A model generated the notes under the pieces. The model saw only the letters and a program-made list of their open reading frames with translations. It had not been told where the DNA came from and ran no database searches. The position numbers and the translations under genes are program-made. DNA of 64,000 nt. Source: Hypomesus transpacificus (lineage: Eukaryota > Chordata > Actinopteri > Osmeriformes > Osmeridae). This document shows positions 23,024 through 36,900 of this stretch, one piece after another. Each line of letters opens with the position of its first letter. Within the stretch, counting starts at the first letter, position 1. The DNA lies in assembly GCF_021917145.1 (NCBI RefSeq), contig NC_061066.1:186001-250000 (forward strand), given 5' to 3'.

Positions 23024-25626
23024 ATGGAGAAGTTTGGAATGACCTTTGGGGGTGGCCCCAGTAAAAAAGAATTACTGGACACCATTGATGGCCAGAAGAA
23101 GCAACTGATCCAGTACCAAACCCGCTTTAAGGATGTGGTCAGGGCATACAAGAGCCTACTGAAGGAAAAGGAGGCTCTAGAGGCAAGCCTGAAAGTGCTA
23201 ACTGTGTCCCAGGAGGTTGACTTCAGCCAACGAAATGAAGATGGTTCCCTCAGTGCTGGCTTTGAACACCCTGTGCCCCCTGACCTGGCAGATGACCACT
23301 GTTCCCTACACAGTGAGGACAGTCTTGACACTGCAGCGTCCGCAGACACAGCCACCAGCATCAACAGTGGGAGCACTAAGGGCGACCAGGCTGAGGAGGA
23401 GCCGGGAAGCTCCGGAGCAGAGGTGGGAGCCAGTGGCCCTGGAGGCCCCTCCATGTCCACAAGGTCTGAGGAGGCCAGCGGGTCAGAGAGTGGTATTAGC
23501 TCCAGCAGCAGTGGAAGCTCTGAGCAGCAGTCAGCAGTCCCATCCACCTCGACAGAGACTGACCGGCGGGTCCTGCAACTGAAGACCCAGCTGACTACCC
23601 TCACCAGCTCGCTTGCAACAGTCACTCAGGAAAAGTCCAGGATGGAGGCCTCATTCCAGGCCGATAAGCGTAAAATGAAGCAGGAGTTTGATGAGCTCCA
23701 GGGGAGGCTGGAGGAGGCTAGGAGGCAGCATGAGGCTGAGTTTCAGGCACTGCAGGACCAGCTGGCGGAGAGCAAGGCTCGGGTCATCACCCAGCAGCAC
23801 GAAAGGGAGCAGGAGCAAGGCGACCATGCCCTCATGCTCCGAGAGCTCCAGAAGCTCCTCCAAGAAGAGAGGGGCCAGAGGCAGGATGCTGAGCTTAAGC
23901 TGGAGGATGCGAGGGAGGCCCTCATGGAGACCACCCAGGCTGCAGACAGGGGGCTGGATTACGAGGCCAGGCTGAAGGAGGTGATCCAGGAGCGGGAGGA
24001 GATCAAGAGGAGCCTGCAAGTGGCAGAAGTGGAGAAAAGCAAGCCTGACCCGCGGGTGGACGAGCTGCAGCAGGAGATAGCAGAGCTCAAGAGCCACTTC
24101 CATCAGCAGCTACAACAAGAGATAAAAAAGGTATGTAACCGATTTATCACTCCAGGAGTATAATGTCTGTCATGGTAAACATCCATTGCATCATGGTTTC
24201 CAATGATATGAGTCAGTGTCTTATGGCTCTTCTACGCTTGTCATGTCCGCAGGCATCTCAGGCAGAGGAGCGTGTTCGGGAGCTAGCCCAAGCTGAGGAG
24301 GGCCGGGTGGCAAGTTTGGAGGAGAGGGTTTCAGAGCTCTCTGAGCTCCTCGGGGCGTGTGAGAGGGCCAGACAGAAGGACCAGCAGACCACACACAGGC
24401 TGCGGGAGCGCATCCTCCAGCTGGACACGGAGAACAAGACCCTCGCCATCGCTGCCTCCAACAGGGGCTCCTCCGACCTGACCATGGACGAGAACAACCT
24501 GGATGTGAACGTTCTGAAAGAGCGGCTGGAGAAGGTGAAGAAGCTGCTGGTGCTAGCCTCGCGGAAGAGCCCCGAGCACGTGCCCGACATCGAGAAGCTG
24601 GCTCAGATGGAGGGCGAGCTAGGGACAGGTCCAGGGGGCGAGTCCTCGGACGGTGAGAAAACCTCAGTGCTGTACTACCAACAAGAGCTGCGTCAGCTGA
24701 AGGAGGAATTTGAACGTTACAAGGTACGGGCACAGGTGGTGCTGAAGAACAAGAATGCCAAGGATGGCAGCCAGGCCAAGGAGCTGGAGGAAGCTCGGGA
24801 CCAGCTGGCCGAGCTGAAGGAGAAGTACATCAACCTGCGCATCCACAGCGACGAGTCGGAGGCCAAGCACCGCCGGGAGCTGGAGGAGCGTCAGCAGGGC
24901 CTAGCAACGCAGCAGCAGAGCCACAAGCAGGAGCTGGATAAGACCGAAGTCCAGCACAGAGAGAGCCTCCTCAGGCTGGAGGGGGAACTGCACCGGCAGA
25001 GGGACCGCACGATGGCCCTGCTGGCGGAGAAGGACCAGGAGCTGGAGAAGCTGCGGGGCTCCGTTTCCTTCAGCCACGGCCTCGCTGCACAGCGGGGGCG
25101 CAGCAGCGGCGACGAAAAGGCAGCGGCCGACTCGAGAGCGCCAGCTGACGGCGGCAGCGGCTACAGCGCCGACTCCACCATGGATGACCAGGCTCAGGAG
25201 GAGAGTGACATCTTCGCGCAGGCGTTGAGGCTGGCGATGCCCAGTGAGCCCACTCTGCTGCTGTACGCCGAGCAGCTGGCACGCAAGGAGGTGGAGATCG
25301 GCTGCCTGCGGCGCCAGAAACGCCGCCTGGAGGAAGACCAGCACCAGATGCAGGGCAAGCTGATCGCCAACGGGGAGCGGTACGACGAGGAGGTAGCCGA
25401 GTTGCGCGACCAGCTGGACAAACTTCTGAGGGACCAAGGCAGAGAGGGCTCCAACCTGGAGTACCTCAAGAATGTCATCTACAAGTTCCTGACCCTGCAG
25501 GACACCAGCGGGCGTCAGCAGACCCTGACCGCAATCCTGACCATCCTGCACTTCAGCCCCCAGGAGAAGCAGACTGTGTTCAAACTACAGGGCCAGTCGT
25601 GGTGGGCCACTGCAGGGAAGAGGTAG
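23024..25626 (+). CDS. gcc1: GRIP and coiled-coil domain-containing protein 1
   Basis: Two coding exons, 23024-24130 and 24253-25626, join in phase (AAAAAG/gtatgt ... tccgcag/GCATCT) to give 826 residues (human 775). The N-terminus MEKFGMTFGGGPSKKELLDT and the long coiled coil with LKTQLTTLTSSLATVTQEKS match GCC1. The C-terminal GRIP domain, about residues 765-812, includes EYLKNVIYKFLTLQD and QQTLTAILTILHFSP. GRIP domains bind ARL1-GTP on the trans-Golgi, so the protein is a Golgi tether in retrograde transport. Ser/Gly-rich inserts near residues 90-185 and 690-720 are longer than in human. The start has upstream in-frame context consistent with a 5' UTR exon. A poly(A) signal lies at 25719-25724. 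The gene is head to head with arf5. Confidence 0.96.
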
Positions 25627-25718
25627 ACAGAGCTGCTGAGGACTTATTGGGCATATTGACATTGAGGTCATCGGTCAACTTTCCTCCTATGGTCAACGTG
25701 TGTTGTTAAGATTGCTTC

Positions 25719-25724
25719 AATAAA
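25719..25724 (+). terminator. poly(A) signal of gcc1
   Basis: AATAAA about 90 bp beyond the stop codon. Confidence 0.8.
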
Positions 25725-25726
25725 GT

Positions 25727-27334
25727 ATATTTATTTTGGTGAGTTGATTGAGGCATTAACAATGGGTTTTTCCCTTTCACCTTACTCTTAAACGTTGTGT
25801 AGGGAGCTGTCGTTATTGAAGGAGCACTATGTCCTGAAGCAGAGGAAATATCGGTCACAGGAAGTCCTTGTTCCGAAGCATGTTAACTCAGTAACTTCAA
25901 CTAACTCCACAGTAAACACTACCCCTTGTATTTGCATCTGATCTTTGCCATTAATTACATTTCTGTAAATGTATCTATATCAGGTGTTGTAACACTGTTG
26001 AGAGCAACTGTACCTTTATCACATTTGCTGTACAGAAAATGGTATGAAGTAATCTGTACTTTATTTAAATCCTCTTGCTTTCTTAGTAGGATGATACATT
26101 TTATGGATAAAACAATGTTATTGAAATGTATATTTTTGATTTGATTAAATACAACTATTTTCTTGTTGAATCTCAGGAAAATGTCTGTGTGTAGTGCACC
26201 CATTGTGAAGTCAGTCTCAAACTAAATGCATTAGTTTGAACTTTTATTGGTTACACTCTTCATTGCCTCCTTTGATATCAATATTAATACCAGTTTATTA
26301 GATCACTTGAAGAGCAATTGTGTAAACAAAATAAAAATCCAACATTAACTGGATCCATAGACTATGTAAGCTATTTGAGTTATGACTCATCAGCTGTACT
26401 GAGACTAAATACTTAATTTACCCCAAATGACATATTTTTTATGAAATCTTTGTAAACAATAGGAGGAACAAATAAATAATACATTACATCTTAGAGACAG
26501 AAGGAGACGTTGAGCAAAGGAAGTAAAGTGTACGAGGTCAATTGTGTTTACATTCACTGCAGTGTAACAAGTGATCCTGATCTTGAAAAACATGTAAAGT
26601 GATCGATGAATGTCTATACAATGTCTATGTGATTTTGGCTCAGACCTGTCAAGTACAAAACGGCCTCTGCATTCAAGAACAAGATCAACAAGATTTTGTA
26701 TAAGGACGTTTATAAATTACCTGACCATAGATCAGATCACTTCTGAGATAATGTTCTTTGTGACCTTTTGATAAATGTTAAACACACATTCAAGTTATTT
26801 TGACAAATTAATCTTGCACTCCACACACTACATTGCAGTATTGCAGAATCGATGTGGATTCATTTGGCTGTGCTGTGTATACTACTTCACCAACATTTGC
26901 CATTTTAAGTACAAAAAATTTTAAAGATCAAAAGTGTTCTACCTTTCTTATAGCAGCACTGTGGAAAGTAAAGAACATGGTTTTCTGCCATTGAGGTTTC
27001 TAATGATAAGTTAGGTCCATGACAAAACACCAGTTTACTATCTTCTTAACAGGTTTTGACTTTGCCATATAAAGGGCTGCACATGCATAAATAATGGTTT
27101 AAAAAAAGCTTACAGTAACAATTCCTGAAGACTTATGCCAAGTGACCACAGGTGTAAATTTACATTTCCCTAAAATGCCCTAGCAGTTATCAGTATCAGT
27201 TAATGTGGCTGGAATGTTAAATACATCCAGTTTGATCTGATTTGTGCTACAGTACATTCTAAATTCCAACCACCCTACTCATAAGGGATAATGGTTTGGG
27301 AGATGGCAATAGATTGTGAAAATACAAATAAAAC
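25727..27334. other. intergenic between gcc1 and dennd6b 3' ends
   Basis: AT-rich sequence with no gene or recognisable repeat. The flanking genes converge here: gcc1 ends at its left edge and the dennd6b poly(A) signal (minus-strand AATAAA at 27340-27335) is at its right edge. Confidence 0.6.
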
Positions 27335-27363
27335 TTTATTAATAGTATTAGGGGCCGTGTGTG

Positions 27364-30300
27364 TCAGTGCCTGTATAATACAGTCTGCAGATCCTCTGGT
27401 AGAGAGCTGATCACAGTCAGGATGTACTCCTCCAGTTTCTCCAGGACCCCCTCCTTCACTGGTAGCTGATGCCTGGAAGCTTTCAACTAGAGGACAATCA
27501 CCTCAGTCAACATCTAGTCCTAGCCCTCAACACCAACTTCCAAACATGTCAGTTACAATTGTGTTTTAATTGCAAAACTACTTCTGCAAACGGTATAAGT
27601 GTTGTTTCAATGGTAGATGACACTGTTGTACCAACCAGTTTTTCTCTCAGCTTCAGAATCAGATCCACAATCTCCACTTCTGACTTGTCTTTAGTCCAAC
27701 CCAGCAGGTCCTAAAGGAGCAAATCAAAACATGTTCAACCACTGATCTCCCAGGTTGCCTGGAGGGACTGGTGGAGAGACTATGCTGCAATATGGCAGTG
27801 ATTGTACTCAAACTTGTATCAGGATGAACTTACAGCATCGCAGATGACCTCCAGATGGATACACTCAAGTTTCTGGGTCATCTCTCTGTGTCGAAGGCGA
27901 TACCAGCCGTCAAAGTTAGGTGACCTAAAGAATCTCCTAAACAGCCATACAATACAGTCAAATACATGGTTATAGCCTGTCTGACTAACATCCATCTATA
28001 GTATGTCCACTAAGAGAAAGGACAGATAAGCTAACAGTCGAGTCCATCAGGTGTACACACCTGTACAGGCCCATCCAATCCCCTTTGAGCACAGAGGTGA
28101 GCTGGGGTCCAGCGTGGTCAAGAGTTGAAATGAACTCCTCCTGACTAAAGGGTCGGATCTGAGGTGGTGTCTGGGAGGCACGCATCGGAAGGACACACAC
28201 ACGCATATTTGTATCATTAAAAGATGTAAATCTTGAAGAACGTCCAACGTTCTAGAATACGCCACAACGTTTACCCACCTTCCAGGGGGACACAGACCTG
28301 TGCAGGGGCATCAGGCTGGCCAGGTATCGCTCCTGAGAGACAAGCACACAGGTGAGACAAACAGGATGCACAGTGGGCGGCTGATGGGAAGCTGACAGGA
28401 AGCTAGTGAGTGGTCTCACCAGTGGTATGATGAAGCTCTGAGTGAGTTCTAACAGATGTCTCCTCAAGATGGCGCTCTGCACCTCAGATGGCCTCTTCCT
28501 CTGGATCCCCTACAGACAGGCAGGGAAAGAGGGAGAAAGAGACTAAAAAGGAGGGAGACATGGAGTGAAAAAGAGGGAGTGATGTATGAAGATACTTGTC
28601 AGTGCAGTGAACCTCATACTTACCTTCAAGAGTCTTTTGAGGAGGGACTTGTCTTTGTGAAGGAATGTTTTGTATGCTGTGTAAATACCTGAAAGACCAG
28701 AGAGTAAGAAATGTGTTCTACTAAGTGAAACCAAGTTATTTTTAATTAAAACATAATTTGCGACAGATGTAAGACCAAATTTTACCTGGCTTAGTATCCA
28801 ATGTTTTCAGCTTAGCTAGTTTCTTTGCCTTTACCTGCTTAGGCAAGTCACCTGAAAAGACAGCAGGGAGATTAGATGTGTGATAGAAGCCAGTGATGTG
28901 GAAAGGTGCAAATGAGGCGGAAAGACTGTAGACAGGCTTCTTCTTACCAGACATCTTGAGTTCACCAATACGAACAATATGGGGCCAGGACTGGAAGGTC
29001 TTGATGAAGAAGGGATTGGTGACACCTAGGGTCACATTAGGCCTGGAGCACCCGAGGACCGAGGTGGAGAGATGGACAAAGAGGAAGAAGGAAGAAGAGA
29101 AACAGCAATCAAAAAAAAGGGGGAAGAGGAACAAAATATTTGAGCTCTAAAAAATTCAGGAACAACTAATTATACTACTACACAGTGCTAGTCAACTGTA
29201 GGTAGTTCAGAGCTTTTCACTCACGGTGCTTGTGTCCTGGTGGTATACTCCTTAAACTCACTGTCATGAATGGTAAAATAAGGCCGGAAGTCACAGCAAT
29301 ACCTTAGCGGAGAAATCGAGCTGGAGAAAGATTAAGGGCGGGGTCACATGGAAATACTCAACAATTTACTACACAACTGATCAGAATTTGGAAGGGAAAT
29401 GACCATCACATTAGCTGTATCTTCTCTAAGGCTGTAATTACCTCACCAAAGCCAGCACGGTTTCCGAGGAGACCGCGGGAGATGGCGCCATGACAATAAT
29501 GGGCTCCCCAAGCAGCATGAGCTCCCACAGCATCTGCAGGTGGATCAGGACTGACTGGAAACACCTGGCGGGATCAAAGCAAAACAAAGGAAATGCATTC
29601 GGTGTTCTCTTAATGATAGACAAAATACATTTCATGATGCAACTAGTGAAAATACAGTAGAAATTGTAATTTACTTGAACAGATCCAGCTCATGTATGGT
29701 GGGCAGCATCATTGGGGCTGGTAGGAGATTCTGGAAAAAATGGAAAGAGACATCAAGATTCTATCCTCCACTGAATGATCTTAAAAGTGAATCTTAGTGG
29801 ATTAGAAGTAGTTAACCTCTTTCAGGGCCTGCTTTACTGGGCTTCCTCCTTGCTTGTCATTCTTTGAGGGAATCCTAACCTGAAAGGAGTTCATACATGT
29901 CACACTGAACATAGTCACACACGCACACACCCAATGTACAGTACATTGTCTCAAGCATGGCCATGTATTTTACCTGCAAAACCACGCCCATCACAGGTAG
30001 ATTTAGTGTGAGTCCTGGCACTGGAGAAGGCCATTGGTCGAGCTCGTTACACACTGCAGATCAGTGAAAGAAGTAGAGACGTTTATAGGAAAGATCTCAA
30101 ATCCAAGAACCACAGATGAGTTATATGTTATTGACTGACCAGTTTCAAGGCAGGGCTCCAACTTCTCAAAATACTCTGGTGCTATGATCTGCAGTAGGTT
30201 CTGGAAAAGGTGGACATATGGTAGCCTGGACACTAGAACAAGTGACTTTGAAGGGAGGATGAGTAATGGAGAGGGAGGGAAAGAAAGAGAGAAAAGTCAA

Positions 30301-31813
30301 TACACAACGGCTCATTTCACCACGAACCTGTTACCTGAGACGTTAAAAGTGCAAGCAGATGCATTACATCTCACCTTCTGAAAATAGCCTCTTTTGACAG
30401 AAGTGTCCTTGACTTGTCTGAAGTACACGTAACCATAGAAATGAGCCAGCTCTCTCTATGAGACAAAAATATTAAATTAACATTATGGCAAGAGCTGCTA
30501 GTAACAACTAGTATCGAGTAACATCACAACATGCAAAGGTCTGGGTGGAGACTTGGGTAGAGAAACTGGGAGACTGGGATGTTGGAGAGACTGAGAGAAT
30601 GGGGAGGCTGGGAGGGTGGAGAGACTGGAGGGTGGAGAGACTGGGAAGGTGGGTAGGCTGGGATGGTGGAGAGACTGGAGGGTGGAGAGACTGGAGGGTG
30701 GAGAGACTGGAGGGTGGAGAGACTGGGAAGGTGGGTAGGCTGGGATGGTGGAGAGACTGGAGGGTGGAGAGACTGGGAAGGTGGGTAGGCTGGGATGGTG
30801 GAGAGACTGGAGGGTGGAGAGACTGGGAAGGTGGGTAGGCTGGGATGGTGGAGAGACTGGAGGGTGGAGAGACTGGAGGGTGGAGAGACTGGAGGGTGGA
30901 GAGACTGGGAAGGTGGGTAAGCTGGGAGGAGTGACATCACCTGTAGTGTGACAGGTGCATCCCTGTTGTATGCATCCTCTCCAAACCAGGACCCGCTGCG
31001 ACCCACGGACTGGCGTAGCCTGAAGCTGAACTGGGTGTCTCCAAGGCATCCTTGGAAATATGGCAGACATCAGTTGACCACCCAGCCAAGAAACAAGATC
31101 TCTTGACTATAAGTCTGTGGTTACGCCGTTGTGTAACTGATGTCATGGCTGGCAGTACTGACTACAGGACCACGGAGGGACAGCTATATAATGGATCTAC
31201 TCACCTGAGTAAGAATCGGGGAAGGATAGGTAGCAAATGCTGGTTTTCTGCAAGGCAGGGTAAAATATATGATTTGGAGATTCATAATGGAAGTATCCTT
31301 GCGTAGGTTCAGTACATAGTTACATTATACGGAAAATTCAGGAAACTAGCCTACAACTTGAATCGTACTAAATCTTACCTCCTTCTCGGTTAGTTTCACG
31401 TCCTGTGGATACACCAGCTGAGGGTATCAAAGTGAAAGTGTAACATTCGCATAATAACTGTAACATCACTCTCAACACACTTGACAGCTTGACCGATTAA
31501 GAAACTAGAATGTTTCCCTAAGAGGTTCACGTAGTCCACGCATAGCAATAAGTATTTAGTTAGCCAGCTATATCTAGCGCAGCTATATTTAGCTAGCTAG
31601 CATCACTGCCTGTCTGTAAACAACACCTGTCAAGGTGGATGCTGACCACCGCCGCCGTACCTCAATGGCTTGTCCGAGCTCGAGGTCGAAGGTAACGACG
31701 CAGACACACTCCAGCCACGACGAAAACCGGGCCCATGGCAAACGCGACTCTGCATTTTCTGCTGCATTCTCCGTCTCAGTTTGTTGAGATTCAGAGTTGT
31801 CAAATGGGTCCAT
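27364..31813 (-). CDS. dennd6b: DENN domain-containing protein 6B
   Basis: Twenty coding exons with canonical splice sites give 576 residues (human 585). From the 5' end: 31813-31661, 31417-31379, 31247-31205, 31050-30941, 30455-30375, 30245-30140, 30053-29974, 29879-29817, 29730-29675, 29564-29442, 29320-29225, 29042-28948, 28851-28786, 28688-28624, 28509-28420, 28332-28279, 28170-28061, 27936-27834, 27710-27636, 27486-27364. [60 protein letters not shown] and [11 protein letters not shown] follow the DENND6 uDENN-cDENN-dDENN order, and details favour 6B over 6A. DENND6 proteins act as guanine nucleotide exchange factors for Rab14 on recycling endosomes. The fourth intron carries a minisatellite. 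The gene is head to head with lta4h. Confidence 0.93.
30545..30930. repeat. minisatellite in dennd6b intron 4
   Basis: Tandem 14-15 bp units (GGGTGGAGAGACTGGA) with a longer variant containing AAGGTGGGTAGGCTGGGAT repeated about five times. It lies directly downstream of the donor of the exon 31050-30941. Long open frames on both strands through it are products of the repeat. Confidence 0.9.
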
Positions 31814-32083
31814 CACGAGTCAAGGGTCCATTTCCTCGTCATGTTCTGAAAAACAATTTCAATCACGGCGCCCTCTAGCGAGAAGGCCTTGCTATGACAC
31901 AGATGGTAGGGAGATACATCTGGTAGTTGTAGTTTTTTACTTGACACATTTGCAAAGAGCCCGGCATTTTCAAGCCAAGAGTTAACTTCAAGTCCCACAT
32001 TGCACACAATTCGCCATACCGAGTTGATTGTAGTTTTCAATAAATCTCATTCAGTTCGTTTTCTTTAGGGTTCAAGACACATC
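31814..32083. promoter_or_regulatory. bidirectional promoter of dennd6b and lta4h
   Basis: Only 270 bp separate the start codons of the two divergent genes, so the region must serve both. No TATA box is evident. Confidence 0.6.
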
Positions 32084-33848
32084 ATGGCTTCAGCTTCAGA
32101 TCCCTGCTCCTTTTCCTCCATCTCCAAATGCCTTACGAAGCACCTGAATCTCACTTACAATGTTGACTTTGAACGTCATGTACTTAAATCGAAGGTTGCA
32201 CTAACCATCGAAGTTTTGGAGGATCATTTTTCGTCTCTGGTAAAGTATTTCTTTAAGCTAGGGTTAGCTGTCTTCGGTCACAACCGGTGGGATACCGCCT
32301 ATTAACCGGCGGCAGCATGTCTCCGAAATTCATTCATTAACATGTATATGTTGTTGCCGTTCATGTGTTAACAGAACAACTGTTAGGTTGATCACAGTGT
32401 GAAAATGTAATAGCCTAATCTGTTCAATTCGTACGTACATGAAGAGCCTACTGCCTGGAGCAATCCGTTCACACCAAGCTGGGGAAGATAGTATCATGGC
32501 TCTCACCTCACTCTAAATTCGTATTAGAATTACTCCTTAGTATTCATTAGTATTATACTATAGATTACGTGAATATTATAAACCTGTAAAAATGAGCAAA
32601 ACACGTAGAATGGAGCCATAGACAGCCAGACTCGGACTTTGACAGGTGTGTGGACTTAGATCCAGATCTTCTCACTGGTGTGCTACTGTTATTCGGGCGT
32701 GGGCCAAAAAGATACGTCTTTAAAGGGGAGCATTCCGAATTCCAGTTGATATTTGTTTTTATTGTTGGTGTTTTCTATCTGCTTATAAACAGTATGTACG
32801 TCTGAAGGAGGTTATGTACAATCTTTCTTTTTGTCCTCATCACCAACAGACATTAGACACTAAAGATCTGAAGATCACCAAGGTAACAGCTAATGGACAG
32901 GCAGCCAAGTTTGCTTTGGGACCCAAGCACAGCTACATGGGGACTCCTCTGGAGATTACTTTACCCTTTGATCTCTCCAGGTAACCTCAACCATCAGTGC
33001 CACATCCCTCACAGCTAGGGTCAGGTCATGGCCATCAGTTTTGGTAACCACTACTTAATAGTGGTCCTCTCTCTTCAATCTTCTCTCCTCCCTCATCATA
33101 TAACATCTTTGGAAATATGCCTTTCTCTCACATCTTTTCCAAACGTAAGTTGTGCCATGTGAGAAACACTTGTTGGAAATGTGTGTGTGTGTTGTAGGGG
33201 GCAGCATGTGATTGTGGAGGTGACCTACGACACGGCTCCCACTGCCTCCGCTCTGCAGTGGCTCACTCCTGAACAGACCGCTGGGAAGAAACATCCCTAC
33301 CTCTTCAGCCAGTGCCAGGTAGCTGTCGTGATACCCACCTGTTTTCAGTCTGAGAACTCATATACACACATCCAAATGTTTTTTCCAGTTCCTTTTAGTG
33401 GTTCGACAGAAAAACAACTTTTATTATACAAATTCTACCTTTTGTAGGTATTATTTTCTTCCTCCCATTTTCTCTTTTCATTTCTCTTTTGTTTCTATTC
33501 CTCTCTCTGTACTGTTACCTGTGTACAAAGGTGTTAAACTGATAAGCACGTTTAAGAGACCTTGATCATTGCCTCCATTATTATTGCTGATAGTGGTGCA
33601 AACATATGTGCTATGAAGTGCCCTCTATGTCAGTGTACTTCCTTAGGGAATTTCCACAAGTTATCCACAATGTTAAAAAGTGTTTTTGTTTTTTTGCATG
33701 AGATGTAACTTTGGAAATGGCATCAACGTATCCCAAGGATGAAGCTCAGGCTAAACTGTTTATCTCCTCTCCAGGCCAACCACTGCAGAAGCATGGTCCC
33801 TTGTCAGGATAGTCCCTCAGTGAAGCACACCTATTATGCTCAGGTAAC

Positions 33849-33879
<31 letters not shown>

Positions 33880-33937
33880 CACATACATGCCATCTGTACC
33901 AGGAAACCTGAACACATCAGCTCAGTTTAAGGTCATA

Positions 33938-33970
<33 letters not shown>

Positions 33971-36900
33971 AGGTATCTGTCCCCAAGGAGCTGGTTGCAG
34001 TCATGAGTGCTGTTCGTGACGGTCAGGTCCCTGACCCCCAGGATAACAGCAGAGTCATCTACCGCTTCAGACAACCAGTCAGTACATACCTCTACCTATC
34101 CCTTACTTCCATTAGGATCTTTCTCTCTTGCATATCAATCTCACTTTCACTCTATCCCACTATTAAAGTGATGGCTGTTCAAGGTACAACTCTGCCAGCT
34201 GATGTAGCAGAGTGACTGTCATTAACCAGACCAGTTATAAACAACATGTAGATTATGAAGAGAAAGTAAGCAAAGCAGCCTGACCTCACAATCTGTTCAT
34301 TGACCCTTGGCCTTTCCCAGGTGCCCATGCCCTCCTATCTCATTGCCATTGTGGTGGGAGCTCTGGAGAGCAGGTACACACCATACATACTCCTACCGAA
34401 TCCACACTTTCAAACTCTGATGCCTCTCTGGATGTGCTTTAAAGAAGTCAAACGAAAGTAAAACGTTTTTTTGTTTTTTTACAACAAGAGAAATTGGCCC
34501 CAGGTCTCGTGTTTGGTCTGAGAAGGAGTTTGTGGACCAAGCAGCTTTTGAGTTCTCTGAGGTTAGTTCTACATGATTTTTGTTACATTACATTTTACAT
34601 TTAGTCATTTAGCAGACGCTCTTATCCAGAACGACTTACAGTAAGTACAGGAACATTCCCCTGAGGCAAGTAGGGTGAAGTGCCTTGCCCAAGGACACAA
34701 CGTCATTTGGTGTGGTGTGGCCGGGAATCGAACTGGCGACCTTTTAGATTACCAGCCCGATTGCCTGACCGTTCAGCCACCTGGCTCCCTGTTGTTCCTT
34801 ATTGCTTGTAGCAATAATTCTGTCAGGTGTGTTTTTTGTTTGTTTCTGATCTGTGTGTGTGTGTGTGTGTGTGTGTAACCCTGACCAGACTGAGACCATG
34901 TTGAAAACAGCAGAGGATTTGGCTGGGCCCTATGTGTGGGGCCATTATGACATCCTGGTCCTGCCCCCTTCCTTCCCCTACGGGGGCATGGAGAACCCCT
35001 GTCTCACCTTCGCCACCCCTACCCTGCTGGTGAGGAACTGAACCACACACACACTTCACCTCAGCTTAATCACCCCATAAAAAGTACCTTGGAAAGTCTG
35101 GTAATGTTTGTTATTGTGTTTATCTTTCAGGCTGGAGACAGATCCTTATCTAATGTAAGTTTGGTGCATTTCATTCTTCAACTGTGTGTGTGTGTTTCCT
35201 TTAAAGTGGTGTCTTTATTTGAGTGTTCCTCCTCTCCAGGTTATAGCCCATGAGATCTCACACAGCTGGACTGGCAACCTCGTGACCAATAAGACCTGGG
35301 AGCACTTCTGGTACGCTACAAACCTCTCTCAGCTGGCAGTCAGTGGTGGATGTGGACTTTGTAGTGTCTTCTTTTGTGTGTCTCATTGAATCGTCAATCT
35401 AAAACAGGCTGAACGAGGGGCACACTGTCTACCTGGAGAGGATGATTGGCAGGTGCATGGAGAGTGAGCAGTTTAGGCAGTTCAAAGCCATCGGGGGCTG
35501 GAAGGACCTGCAGGAAGCAGTAAGTGTCAACACACACGCACAGACGCGTCGTGGTCCAACACGTTCTACACTGTGCTGTTGTGTGTCCGTGTTCGTGAGC
35601 GCCCTGGCCCTCAGTCACCTGTGTGTTCCAGGTGAACACGTTTGGAGCCAACAATCCTCTGACCAACCTGGTGCCTGACCTGAAAGAGGTGGACCCCGAT
35701 GATGCGTTCTCTTCGGTCCCCTACGAGAAGGGCTTTGCGCTCCTTTATCACCTGGAGGAACTCTTGGGCGGGCCGGGTAAGCCCGCACACACACACACAC
35801 ACTGTCCATATTCTTGCAGTTTTAGTTCTCTGATGTCTCAGTGTCTGTGTTTTCTCAGAGGTGTTCATGGCATTCGTCAAGTCCTACATCCAGATGTTCG
35901 CCTACAGCAGTGTCACCACAGAGGAGTGGAAGAACTACCTGTTCACTTACTTCAAGGACAAGGTATTCACCACCTTCCTCACCTCCACACGCTAACAGCC
36001 TCTGTAGGGGACAAGACCTAAACCAGCATGCGTTCTATTCTTTTTTCCCAGGTGGACATTCTGAACAAAGTGGATTGGAACGCTTGGATGCGCACCCCTG
36101 GCATGCCCCCCTTCAAACCACAGTGAGCACACCCTGCTCTACCAGTCCCTGACTGGAATTTCTTGTACAAATCTAACTTAATACAGTTTAAAGTGTTTTT
36201 ATACACCATGTAGGAAATATCCTACATAAAAAATCACCATGTTTGTATCACCAATTCTCAGGTATGACACCACCATGGCTGATGCCTGTGTTTCTCTCTG
36301 CCAGAGATGGGTCAAGGTAAGAAACCTGTGGCCCAGAACCATTAGGTTGATAGAAGTCCTATCTCTGGAGGTTTGTGTTAATCTCACACCCCTCTCTTTT
36401 TCCTTCTCTGTCTAGGCCAAAGAGGGAGATCTGGCTGGTTTCAGTGGTGCAGACTTGAAGATTCTCTCCTCCCACCAACTCATTGAGTTCCTGTCTCTTC
36501 TCCTGCAGGAGGTATGGCCCATTTGTCAATCATCTGATCGCCACAGCAACTGAACATCAACCTTGTAGTACTGTTCAAGACTCTATGCTTAACAGTCCAA
36601 TGAGAATGTGTGGTCCGTCTCTGCAGGAGCTCATCCCCCTGACCCATGTGAAGAGAATGCAGGAAGTGTACAACTTCAACACCTACAACAACTCTGAGAT
36701 CCACTTCAGGTGAGCGACCTCACTGCCCTGGTATCTCCATGGAGACTGTAAGTGTGTGTGTGCCTGTGGGTCTCACGGGGGTGCCCTGCCCTGCAGATGG
36801 CTGCGCCTGTGTGTGAAGTCCAGATGGGAGGAGCAGGTCCCCTTGGCGCTGAAGATGGCGACAGATCAGGGGAGGATGAAGTTCACACGGCCACTCTTCA

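Noticed and set aside
23017-25551. Antisense frames of 202, 170, 150 and 216 codons under gcc1
   Set aside because: Shadow frames of the GC-rich gcc1 exons on the other strand.
30498-31070. Frames of 160-190 codons rich in Ser/Pro/Leu antisense and Gly/Trp sense in dennd6b intron 4
   Set aside because: Created by the 14-15 bp minisatellite; only the segment 31050-30941 is a real dennd6b exon.
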